Shown: positions 42,482 through 49,847 of the stretch, piece by piece
How the letters are laid out: each line of letters starts with the position of its first letter
Numbering within the stretch: position 1 is the stretch's first letter
Assembly (NCBI GenBank): GCA_035552595.1
Contig: DASZKZ010000071.1
Coordinates: 1-59,079, forward strand
From: Aeolococcus sp035552595
GTDB lineage: Bacteria; Chloroflexota; Dormibacteria; Aeolococcales; Aeolococcaceae
Length of the DNA: 59,079 nt
Reading direction: 5' to 3'
Notes under the pieces: generated by a model
Database searches by the model: none
Seen by the model: the letters and a program-made list of their open reading frames with translations, nothing else
Told to the model about the DNA's origin: nothing
Program-made: the position numbers and the translations under genes

Positions 42482-43455
42482 CACGGGGAGGGGTTGCCGG
42501 TCCATTCGAGAGCCACGCCGCCCCAGGTCACGCCACTCCCGAAGGCGACGCTGACGATCCTCTGACCGGGCTGCAGCCGGCCGGACGCGGCGGCCTCGTG
42601 GACGGCCAGCGGGATGGAGGCCGCGCTGGTGTTGCCGACCCGGTCCACATTGACGATGACCCGGTTCATGGAGACGCCGAGCCGCTTGGCGGTGGCCTCG
42701 ATGATGCGCAGGTTGGCCTGGTGGGGGATGAACCAGTCGACGTCGGCGGCGGTCCAGCCGGCGTCCGCGCAGAGCTGCTGGGCCGCCTCCGCGAGGCGCT
42801 CCACCGCCGAGCGGAAGGTACCCCGCCCGGCCATGCGGATGGCTCGCGGCCCTCCCGGATCGTCGGCGCGGCTGCCGAAGTAGATGAGATCCGCGTCGGC
42901 GCCGTCGGCGGCCCAGCGCACCGCGCGGATGCCTCCGTCCCCCTCTCCGACGCCGACCACGGCGGCCGCCGCCCCATCCCCGAACAGGACGCAGGTGGAG
43001 CGGTCGGTGTAGTCGGTCATGGCGGTGAGGGCCTCACTGGCGACCACCAGCACGGTCGACACGGCGCGGCTGCGAATCAGCGAGTCCGAGAGGGCCAGGG
43101 CGTAGACGAACCCCGAGCAGGCGGCGTTGATGTCGAACGCCGGCATGCCGCCGAGGCCCAGCCGCCGCTGGATCAGGCAGGCCGTCGACGGCAGCGGGGT
43201 CTCGGCGCTGCAGGTGGCCACGATGATGGCGCCGGGAACCGGGTTGCCCGCTCTGGCGAGGGCCTCCCTGGCGGCGCGTTCGCCCATCGCCGAGGCGGTC
43301 TCTCCGGGAGCGACGCGGCGCCGTTCCCGGATCCCGGTGCGCTCGATGATCCACGTGTCCGAGGTGTCGACCATGGCCTCGAGGTCGGCGTTGGTGAGCA
43401 CGGCGTCAGGGACGTACGCACCGAGGGAGAGGATCTGGGCCACCGGTGTGACCAT
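42481..43455 (-). CDS. fabH: Beta-ketoacyl-ACP synthase III
   Basis: 324 residues from the ATG at 43455, preferred over the ATG at 43506 because GAGGGG precedes it and the N-terminus then matches the family (QILSLGAYVPDAVLTN). Catalytic triad Cys113 in DINAACSGF, His245 in IPHQANLR and Asn275 in RVGNTSAAS. It starts fatty acid synthesis by condensing acyl-CoA with malonyl-ACP. The substitution-free active site and neighbours accD and accA, which make malonyl-CoA, support a primary-metabolism role. It is the first gene of the operon; a palindrome lies in the divergent promoter region. Confidence 0.95.
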   Translation of the reverse strand: MVTPVAQILSLGAYVPDAVLTNADLEAMVDTSDTWIIERTGIRERRRVAPGETASAMGERAAREALARAGNPVPGAIIVATCSAETPLPSTACLIQRRLGLGGMPAFDINAACSGFVYALALSDSLIRSRAVSTVLVVASEALTAMTDYTDRSTCVLFGDGAAAAVVGVGEGDGGIRAVRWAADGADADLIYFGSRADDPGGPRAIRMAGRGTFRSAVERLAEAAQQLCADAGWTAADVDWFIPHQANLRIIEATAKRLGVSMNRVIVNVDRVGNTSAASIPLAVHEAAASGRLQPGQRIVSVAFGSGVTWGGVALEWTGNPSP

Positions 43456-43552
43456 CCCGCCCCTCGCCGTGTCGATCGAGGCATGGGGAAAGGGGGCGAT
43501 GGGCATCGTCTGGGTACAAGCCTACCCGCCGCCGTCGCGTTACGGGGCGGCG

Positions 43553-43572
43553 ACCGCCGCTGCAACGGCGGT
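43553..43572 (+). promoter_or_regulatory. Palindrome between fabH and a divergent membrane gene
   Basis: ACCGCCG-CTGCAA-CGGCGGT is a perfect 7-bp inverted repeat, about 100 bases before fabH and 37 before the divergent gene. It could be an operator for a fatty-acid regulator or simply a hairpin. Confidence 0.35.
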
Positions 43573-43596
43573 GGGCCGGTGCTCGAGGCTTCGTTG

Positions 43597-43602
43597 TATC
43601 TT
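43597..43602 (+). promoter_or_regulatory. TANNNT -10 box, leaderless membrane-protein gene
   Basis: TATCTT ends 7 bases before the ATG at 43610; no ribosome site. Confidence 0.45.
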
Positions 43603-43609
43603 TCCCGCG

Positions 43610-44035
43610 ATGCCCATGCTCGCGGATTCCAGCAGCGCATTCGCCATCAACGGCTTCGCCGGGCTCACCGGGGCCCAGCAGCTCAGCTTCTGGCTGGCGT
43701 TCATCCTGTTCAACGGCTACGTGGCGCTCGAGGTGGTGTGCCTGGCGTCCTTCTACTTCGCGGCGCGGCCGCGCTCGGGAAGCCCCAACCCGGCCGCCAT
43801 CTGGTACTTCATCGCATCGCTGTGGGTGGTCATGGCCTTCATCACCACCGTCTGGGCGGCGCCCGCCGAGAAGGCCTTCCTCGACGACAGCGGCAGCTTC
43901 ATCGCGGTGGGCACGCGCACCGTCAAGGTGTTCATCGGCCTCGGCTTTGCGGCCATCGCGGTGATGTGCCTCCTGATCGGCGTGGTGGAGACGGCCCGGC
44001 GCAAGCGGACCACCCGCCAGACCCTGGTCATCTGA
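43610..44035 (+). CDS. Three-pass membrane protein, unknown
   Basis: 141 residues from the ATG at 43610 (Met3 at 43616 is an alternative). Three membrane segments are clear: FWLAFILFNGYVALEVVCLA, YFIASLWVVMAFITTVWA and VFIGLGFAAIAVMCLLIGVV, ending in a basic tail (RRKRTTRQ). I recognise no family. It sits between the fatty acid operon and the respiratory block, convergent with the next gene, 6 bp apart. A respiratory accessory role is conceivable but not shown. Confidence 0.65.
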   Translation: MPMLADSSSAFAINGFAGLTGAQQLSFWLAFILFNGYVALEVVCLASFYFAARPRSGSPNPAAIWYFIASLWVVMAFITTVWAAPAEKAFLDDSGSFIAVGTRTVKVFIGLGFAAIAVMCLLIGVVETARRKRTTRQTLVI

Positions 44036-44041
44036 GCGGCG

Positions 44042-44542
44042 CTACCGGACCGAGAAGCTCAGGATCGCCGCTGGGTTGAGCAGCGCGAACGGCCGCTGCA
44101 CCGCGTGGGTCCCCGAGCTGATCGCCGTCACCCAGAGGGCCGAGAGGTTGGTGATGGGGATGAAATCGCCGGGGAAGCGCTCCAGGTGATCCTGGAGGGT
44201 GTGGCGTGGCTCCATGTGGATGTCGCCCACCATGGAGAACGCCTGGGTGTTGATCGACGCGGGGTGGGCGACCTTCTCCCGCCACAGCGTCGGGTTGCCG
44301 TCGCTGGCGTCGTCGAGCGGGCAGATCAGCACCACCCCGGCCTTGGCCACGGTGACCACCGGCTCGGTGCGGCTGAGCACGGGATAGCTCACCGACAGGG
44401 GTTCGGCCCAGCCGTTGCGCAGGTGCAGGTGGTCGCCGAAGCGGTTGACGGCGTCGCTCACCCGGTCAGGGCGGACGACCTCCATCTGCCCGGTGACCTG
44501 GATGAAGGTCGCGTAGATCTCGAGGGTGCGCCAGTCGCTCAT
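44042..44542 (-). CDS. Unknown soluble protein with an internal domain duplication
   Basis: 166 residues, no signal peptide or membrane segment. Two halves are similar: FIQVTGQMEVVRPDRVSDA then VNRFGDHLHLRN in the first, FSMVGDIHMEPRHTLQDH then LERFPGDFIPITN in the second, each followed by a short beta-rich stretch ending in hydrophobic residues. The pattern R-x-(V/L)-x-D-x2-x-RF-x-D is common to both. A duplicated small beta-barrel is likely. The family is not recognised. TACCGT 9 bases before the ATG suggests a leaderless message. Confidence 0.65.
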   Translation of the reverse strand: MSDWRTLEIYATFIQVTGQMEVVRPDRVSDAVNRFGDHLHLRNGWAEPLSVSYPVLSRTEPVVTVAKAGVVLICPLDDASDGNPTLWREKVAHPASINTQAFSMVGDIHMEPRHTLQDHLERFPGDFIPITNLSALWVTAISSGTHAVQRPFALLNPAAILSFSVR

Positions 44543-44551
44543 GGCGCGATG

Positions 44552-44557
44552 ACGGTA
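44552..44557 (-). promoter_or_regulatory. TANNNT -10 box, leaderless gene
   Basis: On the minus strand TACCGT ends 9 bases before the ATG at 44542. Confidence 0.4.
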
Positions 44558-44661
44558 GCAGCGCCCAGAGCTTTGTGGCCGGACCGCAACTGACGCGTGT
44601 CGACCCGACCGTCGCTTATCCTGTGCGCCGTCGAGCCCGAGGTCGGATGTGTTGAGAAGAA

Positions 44662-44799
44662 ATGGTCGAACGCTTCATCCTCGCCCTCCGTTCCGACTTC
44701 GGATGCCTGGTCATCATCGTGGCGTTCGTGGTGATCATGATCTCCACCATCGTCTTCGCCAACATCATCACGCCACCGTCCAACAACCCGTTCGTGTGA
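44662..44799 (+). CDS. 45-residue single-pass membrane peptide, first gene of the bc operon
   Basis: Starts at the ATG at 44662 after a weak GAGAAG. The N-terminus is short and amphipathic (VERFILALRSDFG), then one membrane helix (LVIIVAFVVIMISTIVFA) and a polar tail ending TPPSNNPFV. It lies 66 bases ahead of the Rieske gene in the same direction and has high G/C in third positions. Tiny one-helix subunits are known in cytochrome bc and b6f complexes, so a structural subunit of the complex is the likeliest role. TATCCT at 44617-44622 may be the operon -10 box. Confidence 0.65.
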   Translation: MVERFILALRSDFGCLVIIVAFVVIMISTIVFANIITPPSNNPFV

Positions 44800-44865
44800 G
44801 CGCGGTGGGGACTCGACCGCCCGCTAGAATTCGTCCGTCGCCGTACTCCCCGTCCTGAGGCTCTC

Positions 44866-45528
44866 ATGGCGCTGAACCCGTACGACACGCCCCGCGGCAA
44901 GCTGCGCTCGCGCGTCGAGACGACGCGCCGGCAGTTCCTCCTGCTGGTGGGCGCCGTGGGGGCACTGGGCGCCACCCTGTTCGGCGGCATCGAGCTCCTC
45001 AAGTTCATGTTCCCGGCGGCCACGCTGGAGTCGCCGCCGCAGTTCAAGACGGGGTTCACAGTCGACGACCTGACCGGCAACGGCACCCTCAAGGTCAACG
45101 TCCTCAGCGAGACGTCCAACCGGGTCACCGTGGTCCTCGATTCGACGGGGATCTACGCCGTCTACCTGGTCTGCACCCACCTGGGGTGCACCCCCAACTA
45201 CGTCAGCGATGTCACCAGCGGCACCGGTGTCACCGACACATCGCAGGTCGTCGCCCGCCACTACACCGCGGAGGGTGGGGCCATCGCCACCCGCAACGGT
45301 TGGGCCTGCCCGTGCCACGGCAGCCGCTACTACATCGATTCGACCAACTTCTACGGCCCCGCGCCACGGCCCATGGACTGGGTCGACATCCAGATCGCCC
45401 CCGACAAGTTCTTCGTCGTCAACCGCGGGGCCATCACCGTGTACCGTCAGGCCGGCGACACCTCCGTGCCGAGGTGGCGGCTGGATCCGAAGACCGGCAA
45501 GAGCAACGGCGCGACGGTCGGGGTATGA
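44866..45528 (+). CDS. qcrA: Rieske iron-sulfur protein of a quinol-cytochrome c reductase
   Basis: 220 residues. A twin-arginine motif and membrane anchor start the protein (TTRRQFLLLVGAVGALG, 19-35), so it is probably Tat-exported and stays anchored. Rieske ligands are Cys103 and His105 in CTHLGC and Cys148 and His151 in CPCHGS, with the Cys108-Cys150 disulfide pair. A 30-residue Thr/Ser/Val-rich insertion separates the two motifs. It moves electrons from quinol in the Qo site to the c-type haems. CTGAGG precedes the ATG and TAGAAT at 44825 may be a -10 box. Confidence 0.95.
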   Translation: MALNPYDTPRGKLRSRVETTRRQFLLLVGAVGALGATLFGGIELLKFMFPAATLESPPQFKTGFTVDDLTGNGTLKVNVLSETSNRVTVVLDSTGIYAVYLVCTHLGCTPNYVSDVTSGTGVTDTSQVVARHYTAEGGAIATRNGWACPCHGSRYYIDSTNFYGPAPRPMDWVDIQIAPDKFFVVNRGAITVYRQAGDTSVPRWRLDPKTGKSNGATVGV

Positions 45529-45568
45529 GCGTGGAGATGGGAGAGAGAGACGCCATGGGGGAGGGGCT

Positions 45569-46300
45569 GTGAGCGCCCGGCCGACCGAGGGCAACCCGCT
45601 GCGCGCGTTCGCGGGGCAGATCTGGGGGTCGATCTTCCGCCACGGCCTGCCCAGCACCGACAAGGTCGCCGCCCGCACCGCGCTGACCAACTTCTTCCTC
45701 CACATCCACCCCGTCCGGGTGAAGAAGTCGGCGATCCGGGTGAGCTACACCCTCTGCCTCGGCGGGCTGTCCTTCTTCCTCTTCATCCTGCTGACCATCA
45801 GCGGGCTCTTCCTGATGTTCTATTACATCCCCTCGGTGGACCAGGCCTACCAGAACATCAAGGACCTGCAGTTCGTGGCCACCTTCGGCCTGGTGATCCG
45901 CAACCTGCACCGCTGGGCGGCCCACGGGATGGTGATCACCGTCTGGCTGCACATGGCCCGTGTCTTCTACCAGGGTGCCTACAAGCCACCCCGCGAGTTC
46001 AACTGGGCGATCGGCACCTTTCTTCTTCTGACCACCCTGCTGCTCTCTTTCTCCGGCTACCTGCTCCCCTGGGACCAGCTGGCCGTCTGGGCGATCACGG
46101 TCGGCACCAACATGGCCAAGTACGCTCCCATCGCCGGTCCGTACACCCGCTACCTGCTCCTCGGCGGCCGCAACGTCGGCCAGGGGGCCCTCATCCGCTT
46201 CTATGTGTTACACGTCGTCGCCCTGCCCCTCATCGGGTTCATCCTGATGGTCATACACTTCTGGCGCGTCCGCAAGGACGGGTTCACGGGAGGCCTCTGA
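45569..46300 (+). CDS. qcrB: Cytochrome b, N-terminal part (cytochrome b6-like)
   Basis: 243 residues from the GTG at 45569, with GAGGGG directly upstream. Four membrane helices carry the haem ligands: His residues in RNLHRWAAHGMVITVWLHMARV-type helix B (two turns 14 apart) and in FYVLHVVALPLIG and LMVIHFWRVRKDG of helix D. SGYLLPWDQLAVWAITVG is the Qo-side PWDQ segment. The protein ends after helix D, so cytochrome b is split as in b6f-type complexes, with the rest in the next gene 3 bases later. Confidence 0.95.
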   Translation: MSARPTEGNPLRAFAGQIWGSIFRHGLPSTDKVAARTALTNFFLHIHPVRVKKSAIRVSYTLCLGGLSFFLFILLTISGLFLMFYYIPSVDQAYQNIKDLQFVATFGLVIRNLHRWAAHGMVITVWLHMARVFYQGAYKPPREFNWAIGTFLLLTTLLLSFSGYLLPWDQLAVWAITVGTNMAKYAPIAGPYTRYLLLGGRNVGQGALIRFYVLHVVALPLIGFILMVIHFWRVRKDGFTGGL

Positions 46301-46303
46301 GCC

Positions 46304-46897
46304 ATGGCCACGGTGGTCGACGACAACTCCGGGGAGACCGGCGAGGGCACGGCGGTGCCGGTCCGGCGCACCGCTTCCGCCCCGGTGCGGGCGCCCCGTC
46401 CGCGGGGAACCGGGCCGGAGCTGGCGGCCACCCCTCTTGTGGTCCGGCGCCGCGAGGAGGAGGAGACGGTGGTCACCTTTCCGGCGCTGGTCTGGAAGGA
46501 GTTCCTGGCCGGGCTGGCCTGCTTCATCTTCCTGCTCGGCGTGTCCATCCAGGTCAACGCCCCACTCCTGCAGCGCGCCAACCTGGCGATCACGCCCAAC
46601 CCCGCCAAGGCGCCCTGGTACTTCGTCGGCCTCCAGGAGCTTCTCGAGCGCTTCCCCCCGGTCATGGCGGGGGTGGCATTCCCCAGCTTCGTGATCATCT
46701 TCATGCTGCTGACCCCCTACCTTGACCGCAACCCCAGCCGCCGCCCCCAGGACCGCAAGGTGGCCATCGGGCTGTTCACCATCTACCTCTGCCTGGCCGT
46801 CTCCTTCGTGGTCATCGGCGTGTTCTTCCGCGGCCTCGCCTTCAACTGGGACTGGACTCGCATCCTCGGCCATCCCGGGGTCAAGCCCGCGGTATGA
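46304..46897 (+). CDS. Cytochrome b, C-terminal part (subunit IV-like)
   Basis: 197 residues. A 55-residue charged, Pro/Thr/Arg-rich N-terminal extension precedes three membrane helices (FLAGLACFIFLLGVSIQV, VAFPSFVIIFMLLTPYL, IGLFTIYLCLAVSFVVIG). The Qo loop reads NPAKAPWYFVGLQEL: the PEWY motif of bc1 and b6f has become APWY, so the Glu that takes the quinol proton is Ala. Another acid, for example the E of GLQEL, may take over. It completes cytochrome b and overlaps the three-haem cytochrome gene by ATGA. Confidence 0.9.
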   Translation: MATVVDDNSGETGEGTAVPVRRTASAPVRAPRPRGTGPELAATPLVVRRREEEETVVTFPALVWKEFLAGLACFIFLLGVSIQVNAPLLQRANLAITPNPAKAPWYFVGLQELLERFPPVMAGVAFPSFVIIFMLLTPYLDRNPSRRPQDRKVAIGLFTIYLCLAVSFVVIGVFFRGLAFNWDWTRILGHPGVKPAV

Positions 46898-47916
46898 GCA
46901 GGTGGCTCTTCGTCATCCTCTCCGCTCTCCTCATCGCCCTGGTCGGGATCGCCGCCATCCGCGACAGCCAGGACCGCGACTACCTGGCCATCCAGCAGCG
47001 CTACCAGGCGGACTACAGCGACACCGGCTTCAACATCCAGGTGCAGCAGATCTTCCCGACATTTCCCGACGCCAAGCGCGGTGACACCTTCCGCGTCGAG
47101 CGTTGCATCTCCTGCCACGTTCCCGACATCGGCGTCATCGGGCCCGAGCTGGCCGCCCAGCGCCTCGCCCAGGACTTCATGAAGTACGAGCCCAACGCCC
47201 AGGCGATCATCGCCCAAAACCACCTCACCGGCGTCCATCCCGCGTACATCGCCAACGGCCCGAGCGTCACCTCGGCAACCGGCAAGGGGGTGGTGGCGGC
47301 CATGGACTACAGCATCTACGGCGCCACCGGCACCGGCTTCCTGCCGTACTCGGTGACCGGCGCCGCCACCAACGCCAAGCAGGGCTACGCGGTCACCCCG
47401 GCCACCGTGCTGCCCGGCCCTCTGCCCGTCTCGGTGGCCCCGTCTGCGCTCAACTCCAGCCAAACCAACCCCGCCCTCCAGAAGGTGGGCATCGACCAGG
47501 TGGGCTGCATCGTCTGCCACAACGGCGGCCGCAGTGCGCTCAGCCAGACGGACGCCCACCAGAACATGATCGTCAACCCCGAGTACGACTTCACCGCCGG
47601 CGCGCAGCTGTACTACAAGTACTGCGTCACCTGCCACGGCGTCCAGGGCGAGGGGGGCAAGGGGCCACCGCTCAACAACCAGGACCGCCTCGGCTACTTC
47701 AACGAGGACTACTATTACCGCTGCATCGAGTACGGGTTCACCGACTTCGAGCACCTCGGAAGCATCATGCCCAACTGGGGTTCCACCGCTCCCGACTTCA
47801 CCTACGACCCCACCCGCGACAAGCAGAAGCCAGGAAGCCGCATCCTCAGCGAGACCCAGATCCACGTGCTCATCCAGTTCATCCGCCACTGGGAGAGCTA
47901 CGCCACCCTGCCGTAG
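46894..47916 (+). CDS. Membrane-anchored three-haem cytochrome c of the bc complex
   Basis: 340 residues. An uncleaved N-terminal anchor (LFVILSALLIALVGIAA) is followed by three CxxCH haem sites: Cys71/Cys74/His75, Cys205/Cys208/His209 and Cys244/Cys247/His248. A 125-residue segment without Cys separates the first from the others, and the third site begins a normal cytochrome c fold (YCVTCHGVQGEGGKGPPL) with MPNWG as likely Met ligand. It should accept electrons from the Rieske protein and pass them to oxidase. Actinobacterial QcrC has two haems and a C-terminal anchor, so this is a different arrangement. Confidence 0.92.
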   Translation: MSRWLFVILSALLIALVGIAAIRDSQDRDYLAIQQRYQADYSDTGFNIQVQQIFPTFPDAKRGDTFRVERCISCHVPDIGVIGPELAAQRLAQDFMKYEPNAQAIIAQNHLTGVHPAYIANGPSVTSATGKGVVAAMDYSIYGATGTGFLPYSVTGAATNAKQGYAVTPATVLPGPLPVSVAPSALNSSQTNPALQKVGIDQVGCIVCHNGGRSALSQTDAHQNMIVNPEYDFTAGAQLYYKYCVTCHGVQGEGGKGPPLNNQDRLGYFNEDYYYRCIEYGFTDFEHLGSIMPNWGSTAPDFTYDPTRDKQKPGSRILSETQIHVLIQFIRHWESYATLP

Positions 47917-47933
47917 CGGGGTGGGACAGTACC

Positions 47934-48056
47934 ATGAGACGCCGCACCTTCGCCCGCGACCTGCTCGGCACCATCCTCATGTTCCTGGTGCTCGTCGCGC
48001 TCTGCGTGATCATCATCCTGGGCGAGCACTACCTCGAGAACTTCAAGTCGCACTGA
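47934..48056 (+). CDS. 40-residue single-pass membrane peptide
   Basis: Begins at the ATG at 47934, 17 bases after the cytochrome stop. Basic start (RRRTFARD), one membrane helix (LLGTILMFLVLVALCVIIIL) and the tail GEHYLENFKSH. High third-position G/C and the tight fit between genes support it. Probably a small subunit of the bc complex or oxidase supercomplex; no family is recognised. Confidence 0.65.
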   Translation: MRRRTFARDLLGTILMFLVLVALCVIIILGEHYLENFKSH

Positions 48057-48060
48057 GCCG

Positions 48061-48204
48061 ATGATGCCCACCATGCACGCCCTGCTCGCCGACCTCGACC
48101 CGGGTGACGCCGGCTGGGGCGACGTGCTCTTCGTGGGCATCTGGGCGTTCTGCTCCCTGGTGCTGGCCGCGTACTACTGCTACCGGTCGTTCTTCACCCG
48201 CTGA
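48061..48204 (+). CDS. 47-residue single-pass membrane peptide
   Basis: Starts at the ATG at 48061, four bases after the previous stop (Met2 or Met5 are alternatives). Acidic N-terminus (LLADLDPGDAGW), one helix (VLFVGIWAFCSLVLAAYYC) and a short basic end YRSFFTR. Orientation should be opposite to the 40-residue peptide before it, because the charges are reversed. Likely another small complex subunit. Confidence 0.6.
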   Translation: MMPTMHALLADLDPGDAGWGDVLFVGIWAFCSLVLAAYYCYRSFFTR

Positions 48205-48209
48205 ACGAC

Positions 48210-48587
48210 GTGGGCTTGAGCGCAGTGGGCAGCGCGCGCCACCGGGACTGGCGGCTCGCAGCCGCCCTCTCCATCGTCCCGGGCGGTGGCCAGCTCTACA
48301 ACGGGCAGCCCCGCAAGGCCCGCTACTACTTCCTCTGGGCGCTCGGCTGCCTGGCGGCCGACGTGCTCTTCTTCCTCGGTGGGAGCGCGCTGGGGCGGCA
48401 GTGGATCGCCGACGGCCGCCTCATCCTGGCCATGATCTTCGGGATGATCGCGATCTTCGTGTTCCTCGGCCTCCTGGTGTATGGCCTGTTCATCTGGGGG
48501 AGCGCGGTCGTGGACGCCACCGCCGGCGCGCGCGAGATCGAGCGGGACGGCGAGGCATCGCCCGCCCTCCGGTACTTCCACCTGTGA
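48210..48587 (+). CDS. Small membrane protein with TM2-like motif
   Basis: 125 residues from a GTG, five bases after the previous stop. SIVPGGGQLYNGQPRKARYYF is the Pro-Gly-GlnLeuTyr motif of TM2-type and related small membrane proteins; three membrane segments follow or include it (FLWALGCLAADVLFFLG, LILAMIFGMIAIFVFLGLLV). The family is of unknown function. It is inside the respiratory cluster between the bc genes and the oxidase, so it may help assembly, but nothing shows this. Confidence 0.65.
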   Translation: MGLSAVGSARHRDWRLAAALSIVPGGGQLYNGQPRKARYYFLWALGCLAADVLFFLGGSALGRQWIADGRLILAMIFGMIAIFVFLGLLVYGLFIWGSAVVDATAGAREIERDGEASPALRYFHL

Positions 48588-48596
48588 GCTGCTGAG

Positions 48597-48785
48597 ATGG
48601 GGCTTCTCGACACGCTCAGGCGGATCCGCCCGCGCCCGGCGGGTGCCGACGGCCAGGCGCTCCCCGACCCGGCCAAGCCGCCCGGCAACCGCGGCGACTG
48701 GGACAGTGCCGCGCTGACCAACGTCGACATCACCGAGCTGGTCAAACGGCAGATCCGCAACAACGCACGCCCGTGGCAGAAATGA
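48597..48785 (+). CDS. Small soluble protein, unknown
   Basis: 62 residues from the ATG at 48597, with a nearby GAG but no strong ribosome site. Basic N-terminus (GLLDTLRRIRPRP), Pro/Gly/Asp-rich middle, and a helical end (DITELVKRQIRNNARPWQK). No membrane segment or motif. The stop is embedded in the hairpin that follows. Reasonable as the last gene of the bc transcription unit; unknown role. Confidence 0.5.
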   Translation: MGLLDTLRRIRPRPAGADGQALPDPAKPPGNRGDWDSAALTNVDITELVKRQIRNNARPWQK

Positions 48786-48804
48786 GCGGCGTGGTTTGCC
48801 GCTC
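48784..48804 (+). terminator. Hairpin at the end of the bc gene group
   Basis: GAGCGGC-GTGGTTT-GCCGCTC is a perfect 7-bp inverted repeat starting within the stop codon of the 62-residue gene. The following 130 bases to the oxidase start hold only another small palindrome, CCGCC-GCGTC-GGCGG at 48897. Confidence 0.5.
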
Positions 48805-48936
48805 CAACGATGCCTGTGCGATCATGCCCACCGGCTTGGCTCACGGCGTCGACGGGAGCTGGCCGGGGCCGCGCCTCACGACGGACTGGCTGCCGTCCGC
48901 CGCGTCGGCGGGACCTTGCGCTGTTGTCGCCAACCG

Positions 48937-49779
48937 ATGGGAAGCGGAGAGCCGGTCCAGGTGAACCCACTCGCCACCAGCATCGTCGACACGTCGCCCT
49001 ACCATCCCGGCGGGCCCGTGGCCGACAGCATGCAGTTCGTCTTCAACTGGGTGCTCGTCGCCTCGATCGTGCTCGGCGGCTTCACCACGGTGATGCTCCT
49101 CTACAGCATGTTCCGCTTCCGGCGCAAGCACGACGATGACGAGCCCACCCAATTCCACGGCAACACGCGCCTCGAGCTGTTCTGGACGGCGGTGCCGCTG
49201 GCCGTCTTCATGTCCCTGTTCGGGCTGACCGTGTCGCAGATGGGCTTCATCAACGACGCCCCGGCCAGCACCGCCACCGCTCCGGTGATGAACGTGACCG
49301 TGATCGGCCAGCAGTTCAGCTGGACGTTCGACTACACGGGCAAGCAGAACGCCAGCGGCAACGATGTCGAGAGCTTCGGCACCCTCAACGTGCCGGAGAA
49401 CGTGGCGGTCAACCTGCAGGTGGTCTCCACCGACCCACCGTGCGTCACCAGGCCCAACCTTCCGGCCACGTCCGCCGCGGCGGCGCAGCGCACCGCCACG
49501 CTGCGGCAGAGGCTCAGCTCCGGCGTGAGCCTGGCCGAGGCCATCTCCGATCAGGGCTGCGGCGTCGATCACAGCTTCTACGTCCCCTCCCTGGCGGGCC
49601 AGGTCAACGCACTGCCCGGCCAGACCAACCACATGTGGCTGCAGGCGCGCCTCGGCCACTACTACGGGCAGTGCACGGAGCTGTGTGGCACCGGCCACGC
49701 CACCATGCTGGTCGACGTGGTGGCCATGCCCCAGGTGCAGTTCGACAAGTGGCTGCAGCAGCAGCAGGCAGCCAAATGA
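48937..49779 (+). CDS. ctaC: Cytochrome c oxidase subunit II with loop insertion
   Basis: 280 residues from the ATG at 48937; the GTG at 48961 behind GGAGA is an alternative. There is no cleaved signal; two membrane helices (about 35-60 and 82-102) are followed by the CuA domain. Copper ligands are His212 in VDHSFYVP, and Cys246, Glu248, Cys250, His254 and Met257 in GQCTELCGTGHATM. Between the strand at 157-165 and VDHSF there is an extra run of about 40 residues bounded by Cys169 and Cys208, rich in Ala, Arg, Gln and Ser. It receives electrons from cytochrome c or cupredoxin and passes them to subunit I. Confidence 0.93.
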   Translation: MGSGEPVQVNPLATSIVDTSPYHPGGPVADSMQFVFNWVLVASIVLGGFTTVMLLYSMFRFRRKHDDDEPTQFHGNTRLELFWTAVPLAVFMSLFGLTVSQMGFINDAPASTATAPVMNVTVIGQQFSWTFDYTGKQNASGNDVESFGTLNVPENVAVNLQVVSTDPPCVTRPNLPATSAAAAQRTATLRQRLSSGVSLAEAISDQGCGVDHSFYVPSLAGQVNALPGQTNHMWLQARLGHYYGQCTELCGTGHATMLVDVVAMPQVQFDKWLQQQQAAK

Positions 49780-49847
49780 CCTCCACCCCCGCGCTGCGCC
49801 CGCCCGACGATGTCAACCGGCCCGCTTGTGATGAGGGACAGAACTGA
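49776..49847 (+). CDS. Possible 23-residue linking ORF between ctaC and ctaD
   Basis: An ATG at 49776 overlaps the ctaC stop as ATGA, and its own stop at 49845-49847 overlaps the ctaD start as TGATG. The peptide (TSTPALRPPDDVNRPACDE, then GQN) has no membrane segment. It could let ribosomes pass from ctaC to ctaD by coupling, or be chance; it is too short for composition to decide. Confidence 0.3.
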   Translation: MTSTPALRPPDDVNRPACDEGQN

